Positions 1 to 8,380 of a DNA stretch of 64,000 bases are shown here, in pieces (position 1 is the stretch's first letter; each line of letters starts with the position of its first letter). Source of the stretch: Kitasatospora sp. NA04385. Lineage in GTDB: Bacteria > Actinomycetota > Actinomycetes > Streptomycetales > Streptomycetaceae. Below the pieces are notes generated by a model. The model was given only the letters and a program-made list of their open reading frames with translations. It was not told where the DNA came from and did no database searches. The position numbers were made by a program, and so were the translations under genes. The stretch spans positions 6,263,001 through 6,327,000 of the forward strand of contig NZ_CP054919.1 of NCBI RefSeq assembly GCF_013364235.1, given 5' to 3'.

Positions 1-169
1 TCGGCCCGTCCCCGCGGGTCCGCCCGCCCGCGCCCCGGGCGGGGTGCGGGCGGCGCGGCGTGGGGACGGGGTACCGCGGACCGGGCGGGCGAAGCGGGGT
101 GCCGCCCGGGCGGCGGAGTCGGGGTGGAGCGGGGTGGTCGAGGGGCGGAGCGGGTCAGGCCAGACCGGG
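1..169. other. left-edge non-coding stretch
   Basis: No gene is supported here. The stretch lies downstream of the minus-strand aldO-like gene. A 13-nt direct repeat CGGGTCAGGCCAG occurs at 151-163 and 166-178, and the second copy spans the aldO stop codon. No obvious terminator hairpin was seen. Confidence 0.4.
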
Positions 170-1423
170 TCAGGCCAGGGCGGCGGCCAGCCGTTCGGTG
201 AAGCGGTTGGTGAACTTGCCCGCCGGGTCGGCCTCCTGACGCAGCGCCAGGAAGTCGGCCAACCGCTCGTGCCCGGCGGCCGCGGCCTGCGGGGAGTGCG
301 TGACCTTTCCCCAGTGCGGGCGGCCGCCCAGGGGCAGCAGCGCGCGCTCCACGTCCGCGAGGACGGGGGCGAGGGCGACGGGGTCGGGCTTCCAGGTGAA
401 GTGGAAGGCCACCGAGTCCCGCCCGTACGCGGGGCTCAGCCACAGGCCGTCGGCGGCGACCGTGCGCACCTCGGAGATGTGCAGCACCGGGGCCAACCGG
501 GCTCCCAGCGAGCGGAGTTCGGCGATCGCGGCCTCGGCGGCCGGGCGCGGCAGCAGGTACTCGGACTGGAGCTCGGCGCCGCTGCTGGGGGTGAACTCGG
601 GGCGGAAGTGCGGCAGCCGCCGGTGCCAGGGGCCGGGTTCGCCCAGCTGGGGCGTGCAGGGGGCGACGGGCATGCCGGGCACCGGGTGTTCGGGGGCGGT
701 GGCCGGGCGGGCGCCGGGGACGGTCGCGGCGGGGCTGCCGTCGTCGAGCTGCTTGACCCAGACCCGGCCGGTGTCCGAGCCCCAGTCGGTGAACAGGCTG
801 ACGCTGTACCCGGCGGCGTGCACCTCGTCCAGGTGCGCGGCGTAGCGGGCCAGCGGCAGGCCGAGGTGGACGTACTGCCGCAGGGCGAAGGCGGGGACGA
901 CGTCCAGGGTGAGCGCGGTGGCGATGCCGAGCGCGCCGAGGTGCACCACCTCGCCGGGGTGCGCGGTGGTGCGGCTCTCGCCGTCGGGGCCGATCAGCTC
1001 CAGCGAGCGGACGGCGGCGGCGAGCGAGCGGCGGCCGGGGCCCGAGCCGTGGGTGCCGGTCGCGGTGGCGCCGGCGACCGAGATGTGCGGCAGCGAGGCC
1101 AGGTTCTCCAGGGCCAGGCCCGCCGCCTGGAGGGCGACGGCCAGGTCCGCGTAGCGGGTGGCGGCGGAGACGGTGACGCTGCGGGCGTCCGGGGCGATCT
1201 CGATCCGGGAGGGCAGGCCGTCCAGCAGGACCAGGTCCCCGTCGGTGTCGGCGACCGGGCTGAAGGAGTGCCCGCTGCCCAGGGCCCGGACGCGGTCGCT
1301 GCGGCGGACCAGCTCGCGCAGCTCGTCCACCGAGCGGGGCCGGTGCACGGCGCGGGCGCGGTAGGCGAGGTTGCCCGCCCAGTTGGTCAGCGGGCCGTCG
1401 GTCACCAGGTCGTCGGTCGTCAT
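170..1423 (-). CDS. aldO: FAD-linked alditol (xylitol/sorbitol) oxidase
   Basis: A 417-residue protein of the VAO/PCMH flavin-oxidase family, close in length to the Streptomyces alditol oxidase AldO (about 418 aa). That enzyme oxidises the terminal hydroxyl of xylitol or sorbitol with O2, giving H2O2. The sequence shows the FAD-binding motif GSGHSF with His52 at the position of the covalent 8-alpha-histidyl FAD linkage, then SLPHISVAGATATGTHGSG, and a C-terminal D-arabinono-lactone-oxidase domain ending in GKFTNRF. I chose the ATG at 1423 because the reading then begins shortly before TNWAGN, as in the family; an in-frame ATG at 1483 would add 20 unrelated residues. No signal peptide, so cytoplasmic. 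The gene lies directly downstream of the LacI-type repressor gene, and a CGAAAGTTTCG site at 1537-1547 suggests co-regulation with xylan genes. The family call is firm; the exact polyol substrate is inferred. Confidence 0.85.
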   Translation of the reverse strand: MTTDDLVTDGPLTNWAGNLAYRARAVHRPRSVDELRELVRRSDRVRALGSGHSFSPVADTDGDLVLLDGLPSRIEIAPDARSVTVSAATRYADLAVALQAAGLALENLASLPHISVAGATATGTHGSGPGRRSLAAAVRSLELIGPDGESRTTAHPGEVVHLGALGIATALTLDVVPAFALRQYVHLGLPLARYAAHLDEVHAAGYSVSLFTDWGSDTGRVWVKQLDDGSPAATVPGARPATAPEHPVPGMPVAPCTPQLGEPGPWHRRLPHFRPEFTPSSGAELQSEYLLPRPAAEAAIAELRSLGARLAPVLHISEVRTVAADGLWLSPAYGRDSVAFHFTWKPDPVALAPVLADVERALLPLGGRPHWGKVTHSPQAAAAGHERLADFLALRQEADPAGKFTNRFTERLAAALA

Positions 1424-1483
1424 CGGGACACCCCGGGGTGGTCGGTGCGGGGCGCCCGAGCATCGGCCGTTCCCATTTGTCAT

Positions 1484-1506
1484 GGCGGACTACAAATTAG
1501 TCCGCC
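1484..1506. terminator. inverted repeat between bxlR-like and aldO-like genes
   Basis: GGCGGACTA (1484-1492) and TAGTCCGCC (1498-1506) form a perfect 9-bp stem with the 5-nt A/T-rich loop CAAAT. It lies about 50 nt after the minus-strand repressor stop and about 60 nt before the aldO start. It could be the repressor terminator, or a protein-binding palindrome in the aldO leader. No U-tract follows. Confidence 0.45.
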
Positions 1507-1536
1507 CAGGCCGGAAGGGCAAGGGGGGCGGGCGGC

Positions 1537-1547
1537 CGAAAGTTTCG
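1537..1547. promoter_or_regulatory. candidate LacI-type (BxlR-like) operator upstream of aldO
   Basis: CGAAAGTTTCG is a perfect odd palindrome. It is the same motif, read from the other strand, as the site in front of the GH10 xylanase gene. It lies just past the repressor stop and about 115 nt upstream of the aldO start. Confidence 0.5.
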
Positions 1548-1555
1548 AATCCGGC

Positions 1556-2581
1556 TCAGTGCGGCCCGGGCGCCACCGTGCTGGAGCGCACCACCAGGGT
1601 GGTGGAGAGCTCCAGCCGGGTGGGTGCGGCGCTCGCCTCGCCGTTGCGCAGGGCGAGGATCAGGCGGGTGGCCTGCTCGGCCATCTCGCGCAGCGGCTGG
1701 CGGACGGTGGTCAGCGCGGGGCTGGTCCACTTGGCGATGTCCAGGTCGTCGTAGCCGACCACGGACAGCTCCTCGGGGACGCGCAGCCCGCGGAGCCGGG
1801 CGGCCTCCATCACGCCGAGGGCCTGCAGGTCGCTGCCGGCGAAGATCGCGGTGGGCCGGTCGGGCAGCTCCAACAGCCGCTTGGCGCGGGCGAGTCCGCC
1901 CTCGGCGTGGAAGTCGCCGAAGGCGACCAGCTCGGGGTCGACCTCCAGCCCGGCCATCGACATCGCGGAGCGGTAGCCGTCGAGCCGGGCCAGCGAGCAG
2001 AGGGTGTCCTCGGGGCCGGTGACGATGCCGATCCGCCGGTGGCCCAGCTCGATCAGGTGCCGGGTGGCGGCCAGGCCGCCGGCCCAGTTGGCCGAGCCGA
2101 CCGAGGGGATGTCCGGGTCGGGGTTGCCGGCCGGGTCGATGATGACGAACGGGATGGAGCGGGCCCGCAGTTGGCGCTTGAGCTCGGGCGGCAGGCTGGA
2201 GAAGACCAGCACCACGCCGAGCGGCCGCCGGCGCAGCACCGCGTCGATCCAGCCGGGCCCGGGCGCGTGCCGGGAGCCGCTGTGCGCGACCACCACCGCG
2301 GCCCCGTGCTCGTTGGCGACGGTCTCGACGCCGCGCAGCAGTTCCATCGCCCAGAGGCTGTCGAGCTCGTGGAAGACGATCTCGATCAGCGGGGCCTCGC
2401 CGCCGTTGCGGGCGGCGCGCTGGTAGTCGTGCTCGCGCAGCACCCGTTCGACCCGGCCGCGGGTGGACGCCGAGACGTCGGTACGTCCGTTGAGGACCTT
2501 CGAAACCGTCGAAACCGAGACTTCGGCCTCTCGCGCGATGTCCGCGAGGGTGACCCGTCCCAGTTCATCGCCCTTTTCCAT
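1556..2581 (-). CDS. bxlR: LacI-family transcriptional repressor of xylan/xylobiose genes
   Basis: A 341-residue LacI/GalR regulator. The N-terminal helix-turn-helix (about residues 10-30, TLADIAREAEVSVSTVSK and VLNGR) binds DNA. The rest is a periplasmic-binding-protein-like effector domain, ending with the typical VVRSSTVAPG. It is divergent from a xylobiose-type transporter and beta-xylosidase operon, the arrangement known for BxlR in Streptomyces. Its likely targets are the CGAAACTTTCG-type sites at 2726-2736, 9568-9578 and 1537-1547, released when xylo-oligosaccharide binds. I chose the ATG at 2581, which puts the HTH about 10 residues from the N-terminus; an ATG at 2638 is also in frame but gives an atypical leader. 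The LacI family is certain; the BxlR role is inferred from neighbours and operators. Confidence 0.85.
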   Translation of the reverse strand: MEKGDELGRVTLADIAREAEVSVSTVSKVLNGRTDVSASTRGRVERVLREHDYQRAARNGGEAPLIEIVFHELDSLWAMELLRGVETVANEHGAAVVVAHSGSRHAPGPGWIDAVLRRRPLGVVLVFSSLPPELKRQLRARSIPFVIIDPAGNPDPDIPSVGSANWAGGLAATRHLIELGHRRIGIVTGPEDTLCSLARLDGYRSAMSMAGLEVDPELVAFGDFHAEGGLARAKRLLELPDRPTAIFAGSDLQALGVMEAARLRGLRVPEELSVVGYDDLDIAKWTSPALTTVRQPLREMAEQATRLILALRNGEASAAPTRLELSTTLVVRSSTVAPGPH

Positions 2582-2664
2582 GCACGCAGCATAGGGCACG
2601 GGCGATCCCGGCCAACCCCTCGATCGGCCCCGGATCACGCTTCAGTAACCCTCGGTACGAGGGG

Positions 2665-2694
2665 TTGACCCGCAACATGTTCGCAACTTAGCGT
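2665..2694 (+). promoter_or_regulatory. candidate sigma-70-like promoter of the bxlEFGA operon
   Basis: TTGACC (2665-2670) and TAGCGT (2689-2694) are separated by 18 nt. This is a good vegetative promoter match about 50 nt upstream of the lipoprotein start. The expected start site near 2700 puts the operator-like repeat at 2711-2736 just downstream, a repressing position. A small inverted repeat (CCCTCG-GTA-CGAGGG, 2649-2663) abuts the -35 box. Confidence 0.55.
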
Positions 2695-2710
2695 CCCGGC
2701 CAGGCAGTTA

Positions 2711-2736
2711 TTTCGAGACTCGGCTCGAAACTTTAG
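2711..2736. promoter_or_regulatory. candidate BxlR operator before bxlE
   Basis: TTTCGAG (2711-2717) and CTCGAAA (2724-2730) form an inverted repeat. It overlaps CGAAACTTTAG (2726-2736), which differs by one base from the palindromic CGAAACTTTCG site of the xylanase gene. The right end overlaps the AGGAG ribosome-binding site (2735-2739) of the lipoprotein gene. Confidence 0.6.
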
Positions 2737-2746
2737 GAGACTCCTG

Positions 2747-4036
2747 ATGAAGAGACGCACCTTCGCTGTGGCCCTCGGCCTCTCCCTGGCGACCGTGGGC
2801 GTGACGGCCTGCGGCAGCGGCTCCTCCGCCGGCGGCGGCTCCGACACGATCCACGTGCTGGTCTACGGCGACGCCAGCAACAAGGTCGAGAAGCAGATCG
2901 TCGAGACCTTCAACAAGACCTCGAAGGTCAAGGTCGTGCTGGACACCATCCCCGGCGCGGACTACCAGTCCAAGCTGAACACCATCATCAACACCCCGCA
3001 GGCCCCGGACGTCTTCTTCAACTGGGGCGGCGGCAGCATCCAGCCCTACGTCAAGGCGGACCTGCTGCTCCCGCTGGACGACATGATCGCCGCCGACCCG
3101 CAGCTGAAGAGCAACTTCCTGCCCTCGGTGTTCAACACCGCGGTGATCGACGGCAAGGCGTACGGCATCCCGATGCGCGGCACCCAGCCGGTGCTGCTGT
3201 TCGACAACAAGAAGGTGCTGGCCGACGCCGGCCTGAGCGCCCCGAAGACCTGGGACGAGCTGCTCAACGCCGTCCAGGTGCTCAAGGGCAAGGGCGTCAC
3301 CCCGTTCGCCCTCGGCGGCGGCGACCAGTGGCCGACCCTGATGTGGTACGAGTACGTCTTCGACCGGGTGGCCGGCCCCGAGCTGTTCCAGAAGGCGCTG
3401 TCCGGCGACAAGGCGGCCTGGGAGAGCCCGGAGTCGAAGAAGGCCCTCGGCATGCTCAAGCAGTTGGTCGACGCGGGCGCGTTCGGCTCGAACTACGACT
3501 CGGTGAAGTTCACCGACGGCGGCTCCCCGGCCCTGCTGGCCAAGGGCAAGGCGGCGTTCGAGCTGATGGGCTCCTGGGCGTACGCCACCCAGCAGGACGC
3601 CAACCCCGACTTCGCCAAGAACGACCTCGGCTACAGCAGCTTCCCGTCCGTGGCCGGCGGCAAGGGCGACCCGGCCGACCTGGTCGGCAACACTAACAAC
3701 TTCTACTCGGTGCTGAAGAAGACCAAGCACCCCAAGGAGGTCGCGGAGTTCCTCAAGCTGATGTACTCCGACGAGTTCGTCAACGCGCAGCTGGCGATCG
3801 GCAACCTGCCGACCACCACCGGCACCGAGCAGTTCCTGACCAGCGCGGACGACCCCGCGTACTCCGAGTTCCAGTACGACCTGGTCAAGGCCGCCCCGTC
3901 GTTCCAGCTGTCCTGGGACCAGGCGTACCCGCCGGCCGCCACCGTGCCGATCCACACCGCCGTCCAGCAGTTCTTCAACGGCAAGCTCGACGTGGACGGC
4001 TTCATCAAGGCCATGCAGGCCCTGCCCGCATCCTGA
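2747..4036 (+). CDS. bxlE: xylobiose-type ABC transporter substrate-binding lipoprotein
   Basis: A 429-residue extracellular sugar-binding protein (SBP family 1). The N-terminus is a lipoprotein signal: MKRR, a hydrophobic stretch, then VTAC with the lipidated Cys at about residue 22, followed by a Gly/Ser linker. The body has the usual solute-binding features (DVFFNWGGG, YGIPMRGTQPVLLFDNK). It would capture xylo-oligosaccharides at the outer membrane face and deliver them to the two permeases encoded next. Start: ATG 2747, with AGGAG 8 nt upstream. First gene of an operon with permeases and a GH3 xylosidase, preceded by a promoter and operator-like repeat. Fold and lipoprotein status are clear; xylobiose specificity comes from gene order. 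Confidence 0.88.
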   Translation: MKRRTFAVALGLSLATVGVTACGSGSSAGGGSDTIHVLVYGDASNKVEKQIVETFNKTSKVKVVLDTIPGADYQSKLNTIINTPQAPDVFFNWGGGSIQPYVKADLLLPLDDMIAADPQLKSNFLPSVFNTAVIDGKAYGIPMRGTQPVLLFDNKKVLADAGLSAPKTWDELLNAVQVLKGKGVTPFALGGGDQWPTLMWYEYVFDRVAGPELFQKALSGDKAAWESPESKKALGMLKQLVDAGAFGSNYDSVKFTDGGSPALLAKGKAAFELMGSWAYATQQDANPDFAKNDLGYSSFPSVAGGKGDPADLVGNTNNFYSVLKKTKHPKEVAEFLKLMYSDEFVNAQLAIGNLPTTTGTEQFLTSADDPAYSEFQYDLVKAAPSFQLSWDQAYPPAATVPIHTAVQQFFNGKLDVDGFIKAMQALPAS

Positions 4037-4053
4037 GCTCCGGGACGAATCCC

Positions 4054-4989
4054 ATGAGTGCACTCTCCTCCGGGTCCGCGTCCGTCCGCCGCGTGCGGGC
4101 CGGGCGCCGGACCGGCGTCGGGGTGACCCGCCCGGGCATCGTCTGGGCGGTACCCGCGACCGTCTTCTTCCTCCTCTTCGCCCTGCTCCCCCTGGTGCTG
4201 GTGGCGGTCCTCTCCTTCACCAGCTGGGACGGCGTCGGCTCGCCGGCCTTCAACGGCCTGGACAACTGGACCAAGCTGCTGCACGACCCGGTGATGACCC
4301 AGAGCATCTGGCTCACCCTGGTGCTCACCGCGGCCGGCGTGCTCGTGCAGACCCCCGTCAGCATCCTGCTGGGCGTGTGGGCGGCCGGGCACCAGCGCAA
4401 CCGGGCCGTGCTGTCCGCGGTCTTCTTCGTCCCGCTGCTGCTGTCCGCCACCGCGATCTCGGTGGTCTGGCGGGCCGTCCTCGACCCCAACTTCGGCGTC
4501 CCCTCGCAGCTGCCGTGGCTGTTCGGCGACGGCAACCTGATGGGCAGTCGGAGCGGTGCCATCGCCGTGCTGACCTTCGTCGGCATGTGGCAGTGGACGC
4601 CCATGCACGCCCTGCTCTACCAGGGCGGCGCCCGGGCGATCCCGCAGGTGCTCTACCAGGCCGCGGCGATCGACGGCGCCGGCAAGGTGCGGCAGTTCCT
4701 GCACATCACCCTGCCGCAGCTGCGCAACACCATGATCACCTCGGTGATCCTGATGCTGGTCGGCGGACTCACCACCTTCGACACCGTCCTGATCCTCACC
4801 CAGGGCGGCCCCGGCACCGACACCACCAACAGCGCCTACTACATGTACCAACAAGCCTTCAAGAGCTTCGACTTCGGCTCCGGCTCGGCCATCGCCCTGG
4901 TCCTCGTGGTGGTCGCCACCCTGATCTCGCTCGCCGTCGTCCGGCTCTCCGGCTACGACAGGATGCGCAGCACCTCGGAGGGACTGTGA
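4054..4989 (+). CDS. bxlF: ABC sugar transporter permease (MalF type)
   Basis: A 311-residue inner-membrane permease with about six hydrophobic segments, the first at about residues 30-55. The binding-protein-dependent-transport signature is visible as YQAAAIDGAGKVRQF followed by HITLPQLRNT; this loop contacts the ATPase. It starts 17 nt after bxlE and shares one base with the next gene, so it is co-translated. No ATPase gene is present; in Streptomyces, sugar importers of this type commonly share the multitask ATPase MsiK encoded elsewhere, which I assume here. Confidence 0.87.
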   Translation: MSALSSGSASVRRVRAGRRTGVGVTRPGIVWAVPATVFFLLFALLPLVLVAVLSFTSWDGVGSPAFNGLDNWTKLLHDPVMTQSIWLTLVLTAAGVLVQTPVSILLGVWAAGHQRNRAVLSAVFFVPLLLSATAISVVWRAVLDPNFGVPSQLPWLFGDGNLMGSRSGAIAVLTFVGMWQWTPMHALLYQGGARAIPQVLYQAAAIDGAGKVRQFLHITLPQLRNTMITSVILMLVGGLTTFDTVLILTQGGPGTDTTNSAYYMYQQAFKSFDFGSGSAIALVLVVVATLISLAVVRLSGYDRMRSTSEGL

Positions 4990-5807
4990 TGCGCCGGCGC
5001 CCCAACTACCTGGCCGGGCTCGGCTCGCTGGTCTGGCTGGTCCTGGTCGGCTTCCCGCTGTACGTGCTGCTGATCTCCACCTTCCGGACCCGCTCCAGCT
5101 ACTCCTCCGAGGGCCCGCTCAGCTTCCCCGAGCACCTGACCCTGCAGAACTACTTCGACGACTTCTCCAACGGATTCGGCCAGGACTTCCTCAACACCCT
5201 GATCGTCACCGTCAGCGTCGTCGCGATCGTGCTGCTCGTCGTGCCCCCGCTGGCCTACGCCATCGTGCGCGCCCGGGGCAGGACCATCAGCACGGTCTTC
5301 CGGGTCTTCCTGCTCGGCCTGGCGATCCCCGCGCAGGCCGTGATCGTCCCGATGTTCTACGTCATCAGCAAGGCCGGCCTGTACGACCGGCTGATCGGCG
5401 TCATCCTGCCCACCGCCGCGTTCTGCCTGCCGGTGTGCACGCTGGTGCTCACCGGCGCGATGCGCGACATCACCAACGAGCTGTACGAGGCGATGGCCAT
5501 GGACGGCGCCAGCCCCTGGCGGGTGTTCTGGCAGCTGGTGGTGCCGCTCTCCAGGGGCGGCCTCTCCTCCGTCGTGGTGTTCTCCGCCCTCCAGGCCTGG
5601 AACGGCTTCCTGTTCCCGCTGATCCTCACCCAGTCCGAGAGCACCAAGGTCATCACGCTCGGCCTGTACAACTTCCAGACCGAGCACGGCGTCGACGTGC
5701 CCGGCCTGCTCAGCGCCGTCGTGCTGTCGATGCTCCCGATCTTCATCGTCTACCTGTTCGCCCGGCGTGCCTTGGTCCAGGGCCTCATGGGCGTCGGAGG
5801 AAAGTGA
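4989..5807 (+). CDS. bxlG: ABC sugar transporter permease (MalG type)
   Basis: A 272-residue second permease with an N-terminal membrane segment (LVWLVLVGFPLYVLLIST) and five more. The EAA loop reads LYEAMAMDGASPWRVFWQL, then VVPLSR. Start: ATG 4989, overlapping the bxlF stop by one base (TGATG), which implies translational coupling. The open frame extends upstream as an artefact of GC-rich sequence; the family N-terminus fits the ATG chosen here. Partner of BxlF in a heterodimeric pore. Confidence 0.87.
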   Translation: MRRRPNYLAGLGSLVWLVLVGFPLYVLLISTFRTRSSYSSEGPLSFPEHLTLQNYFDDFSNGFGQDFLNTLIVTVSVVAIVLLVVPPLAYAIVRARGRTISTVFRVFLLGLAIPAQAVIVPMFYVISKAGLYDRLIGVILPTAAFCLPVCTLVLTGAMRDITNELYEAMAMDGASPWRVFWQLVVPLSRGGLSSVVVFSALQAWNGFLFPLILTQSESTKVITLGLYNFQTEHGVDVPGLLSAVVLSMLPIFIVYLFARRALVQGLMGVGGK

Positions 5808-8242
5808 CCGACAAGATGAACCTGGCCGTTCCTGCCGAAGCCCCGACCCCCGCCCCCGCCGCGGCCCCGACCTCCGCCCCCGCCGACGCCCCGACCTCCG
5901 CCCCCGCCGCGGCCCCCCGCTGGCGCGACCGCGCGCTGGCCCCCGAGGAGCGCGCCGACGCCCTGATCGCCGAGATGACCCTCCCCGAGAAGCTGGCCCA
6001 ACTGGTCGGCGTCTGGGTCGGCGCCTCCGACGAGGGCGGCGACGTCGCCCCGCACCAGCACGACATGGAGGAGCCGCCCGACCTGGACGAACTGCTCCCC
6101 AGCGGACTGGGCCAGCTGACCCGCCCGTTCGGCACCGTCCCGGTCGACCCGGCGCTCGGCGCGCTCTCGCTGGCCCGCAGCCAGCAGCGGATCGCCGCTG
6201 CCAACCGCTTCGGGATACCCGCCCTCGCCCACGAGGAGTGCCTGGCCGGCTTCGCCGCCTGGGGCGCCACCGCCTACCCGGTGCCGCTGTCCTGGGGCGC
6301 CACCTTCGACCCCGACCTGATCCGCCGGATGGCGGCGGCGATCGGCCGCGACATGCGCGCGGTCGGCGTCCACCAGGGCCTCGCCCCCGTCCTCGACGTG
6401 GTTCGCGACGCCCGCTGGGGCCGGGTCGAGGAGACCGTCGGCGAGGACCCCTACCTGGTCGGCACGGTGGCCACCGCCTACGTGCAGGGCCTGGAGTCCG
6501 CGGGCATCGTCGCCACCCTCAAGCACTTCGCCGGGTACTCCGCCTCCCGGGCCGGGCGCAACCTCGCCCCCGTCGGGATGGGCGCCCGCGAACGCGCCGA
6601 CGTCATCCTGCCGCCCTTCGAGATGGCCGTCCGCGAGGGCCGCCCCCGTTCCGTCATGCACGCCTACACCGACACCGACGGCGTCCCCTCCGCCGCCGAC
6701 GAGGACCTGCTGACCGGGCTGCTCCGCGACACCTGGGGCTTCGACGGCACGGTGGTCGCCGACTACTTCGGCATCGCCTTCCTCAAGCTCCTGCACGGCG
6801 TCGCCGGCGACTGGGCCGAGGCCGCCGCCCTCGCCCTGGCCAGCGGCGTCGACGTCGAACTGCCCACCGTCAAGACCTTCGGCGAACCGCTGCTGCGCGC
6901 GGTCGAGGACGGCACCGTCCCCGAGGCGCTGATCGACCGGGCGCTGCGCCGCGTCCTGGCCCAGAAAGCCCAACTCGGCCTGCTGGACGAGGACTGGGAC
7001 GCGGTGCCCGCCGCGCTGGCCGGCCGCCCGCTGGACGACCCGGCCGCCCTGCGCGGCAGCGTCGACCTGGACCGCCCCGAGAACCGCGAACTCGCCCGGG
7101 AGATCGCCGAACGGGCCGTGGTGCTGCTCCGCAACGACGGCACCCTCCCGCTGCGCGCCCCCCGCCGGATCGCCCTGATCGGCCCCAACGCCGACACCCC
7201 GACCTCCGTGCTCGGCTGCTACGCCTTCCCCGTGCACGTCGGCGGCCAGCACCCGGACGTGCCCGTCGGCATCGAACTGCCCACGCTGCGGCAGGCGTTG
7301 GCCGCCGAGTTCCCCGGCAGCGAGATCCGGACGGTGGCCGGGGCGAGCGTCGACGGCACCGACACCTCCGGGTTCGCCGAGGCCCTCGACACCGCCCGCC
7401 GGGCCGACGTGGTGATCGTCGCCCTCGGCGACCGGGCCGGCCTGTTCGGACGCGGCACCAGCGGCGAGGGCTGCGACGTCGAGTCGCTCGACCTGCCGGG
7501 CGTGCAGCAGCAGCTGCTCGACGCGCTGCTGGACACCGGCAGGCCCGTCGTGCCGGTGCTGCTGGCCGGCCGCCCCTACGCGCTGGGGCGCGCCGTCACC
7601 GAGTCCGCCGCGCTCGTGCAGACCTTCTTCCCCGGCGAGGCCGGGACCGGGGCGGTCGCCGGGGTGCTCAGCGGCCGGGTCAACCCGTCCGGCCGACTGC
7701 CCGTCAGCATCCCGGCCCGGCCGGGCGTCCAGCCCTCCACCTACCTGGCGGCCCGCCTGGCCGGGCCGAGCGAGGTCTCCAGCACCGACCCCACCCCGGC
7801 CTTCGGGTTCGGGCACGGCACCGGCTACACCGCCTTCGACTGGAGCGGGCTGGCGGTGGAACGGGGCGCCGCCGGCACCGACGGCACCCTCGAACTCTCC
7901 TTCACCCTGCGCAACACCGGCGAGCGGGCCGGCAGCGAGACCGTGCAGCTCTACCTGCACGACCCCGTCGCCAGCGTCGTGCAGCCCGTCCAGCGGCTGA
8001 TCGGCTACCGGCGGATCACCCTGGAGCCGGGCGAGCGGACCAGGATCCGGATCGCCGTCCCCGCCGACCTGGCCTCCTTCACCGGCCGCGACGGCCGCCG
8101 GATCGTCGAACCCGGCGCCCTGGAACTGCGCGTCGCCGCCTCCAGCACCGACACCCGCCTCACCGCCCACGTCCGCCTCGACGGCCCGGTCCGCGCCCTG
8201 GACCACACCCGCCGCCTGCACGCGGACTTCCGCACCGCCTGA
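5804..8242 (+). CDS. bxlA: GH3 beta-xylosidase / beta-glucosidase (cytoplasmic)
   Basis: An 812-residue glycoside hydrolase family 3 protein. The N-terminal (beta/alpha)8 domain has KHFAGYS and VVADYFG, with the Asp of VADYFG as likely nucleophile. It is followed by the alpha/beta sandwich (VVLLRNDGTLPL, FGRGTSGEGCDVESLDLPG) and a C-terminal fibronectin-III-like domain (LRNTGERAGSETVQLYLHD). There is no signal peptide, so it would cleave imported xylobiose in the cytoplasm. Start: GTG 5804 overlaps the bxlG stop (GTGA) just after GGAGG at 5796-5800, but the spacing is tight; ATG 5816 is the alternative. Residues about 10-38 are an Ala/Pro/Thr/Ser-rich repeat unusual for the family. Confidence 0.88.
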   Translation: MTDKMNLAVPAEAPTPAPAAAPTSAPADAPTSAPAAAPRWRDRALAPEERADALIAEMTLPEKLAQLVGVWVGASDEGGDVAPHQHDMEEPPDLDELLPSGLGQLTRPFGTVPVDPALGALSLARSQQRIAAANRFGIPALAHEECLAGFAAWGATAYPVPLSWGATFDPDLIRRMAAAIGRDMRAVGVHQGLAPVLDVVRDARWGRVEETVGEDPYLVGTVATAYVQGLESAGIVATLKHFAGYSASRAGRNLAPVGMGARERADVILPPFEMAVREGRPRSVMHAYTDTDGVPSAADEDLLTGLLRDTWGFDGTVVADYFGIAFLKLLHGVAGDWAEAAALALASGVDVELPTVKTFGEPLLRAVEDGTVPEALIDRALRRVLAQKAQLGLLDEDWDAVPAALAGRPLDDPAALRGSVDLDRPENRELAREIAERAVVLLRNDGTLPLRAPRRIALIGPNADTPTSVLGCYAFPVHVGGQHPDVPVGIELPTLRQALAAEFPGSEIRTVAGASVDGTDTSGFAEALDTARRADVVIVALGDRAGLFGRGTSGEGCDVESLDLPGVQQQLLDALLDTGRPVVPVLLAGRPYALGRAVTESAALVQTFFPGEAGTGAVAGVLSGRVNPSGRLPVSIPARPGVQPSTYLAARLAGPSEVSSTDPTPAFGFGHGTGYTAFDWSGLAVERGAAGTDGTLELSFTLRNTGERAGSETVQLYLHDPVASVVQPVQRLIGYRRITLEPGERTRIRIAVPADLASFTGRDGRRIVEPGALELRVAASSTDTRLTAHVRLDGPVRALDHTRRLHADFRTA

Positions 8243-8258
8243 CCCCGCCGCCCCACCA

Positions 8259-8293
8259 CCACGGCCGCACCCCCAACCGGGGTGCGGCCGTGG
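8259..8293. terminator. bidirectional hairpin terminator between bxlA and the GH10 gene
   Basis: CCACGGCCGCACCCC (8259-8273) and GGGGTGCGGCCGTGG (8279-8293) form a perfect 15-bp stem with a 5-nt loop. It lies 16 nt after the bxlA stop and between convergent genes. There is no long U-tract, as usual in this group. Confidence 0.75.
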
Positions 8294-8380
8294 AGTTTCC
8301 TCAACCACCTTCGCGGGCACGGGAGTCGGCCCGCCGGGGCGCCCCCCACAGGGTGCTCCGGCGGGCCGGGTCGGAGGGGG

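Noticed and set aside
44..2668. An 874-codon plus-strand open frame over aldO and the LacI gene
   Set aside because: The minus-strand genes show complete, well-conserved protein families; this frame has only biased composition.
5750..8320. An 856-codon minus-strand open frame opposite the GH3 gene
   Set aside because: Antisense shadow; the plus-strand GH3 domains and catalytic motifs are unambiguous.
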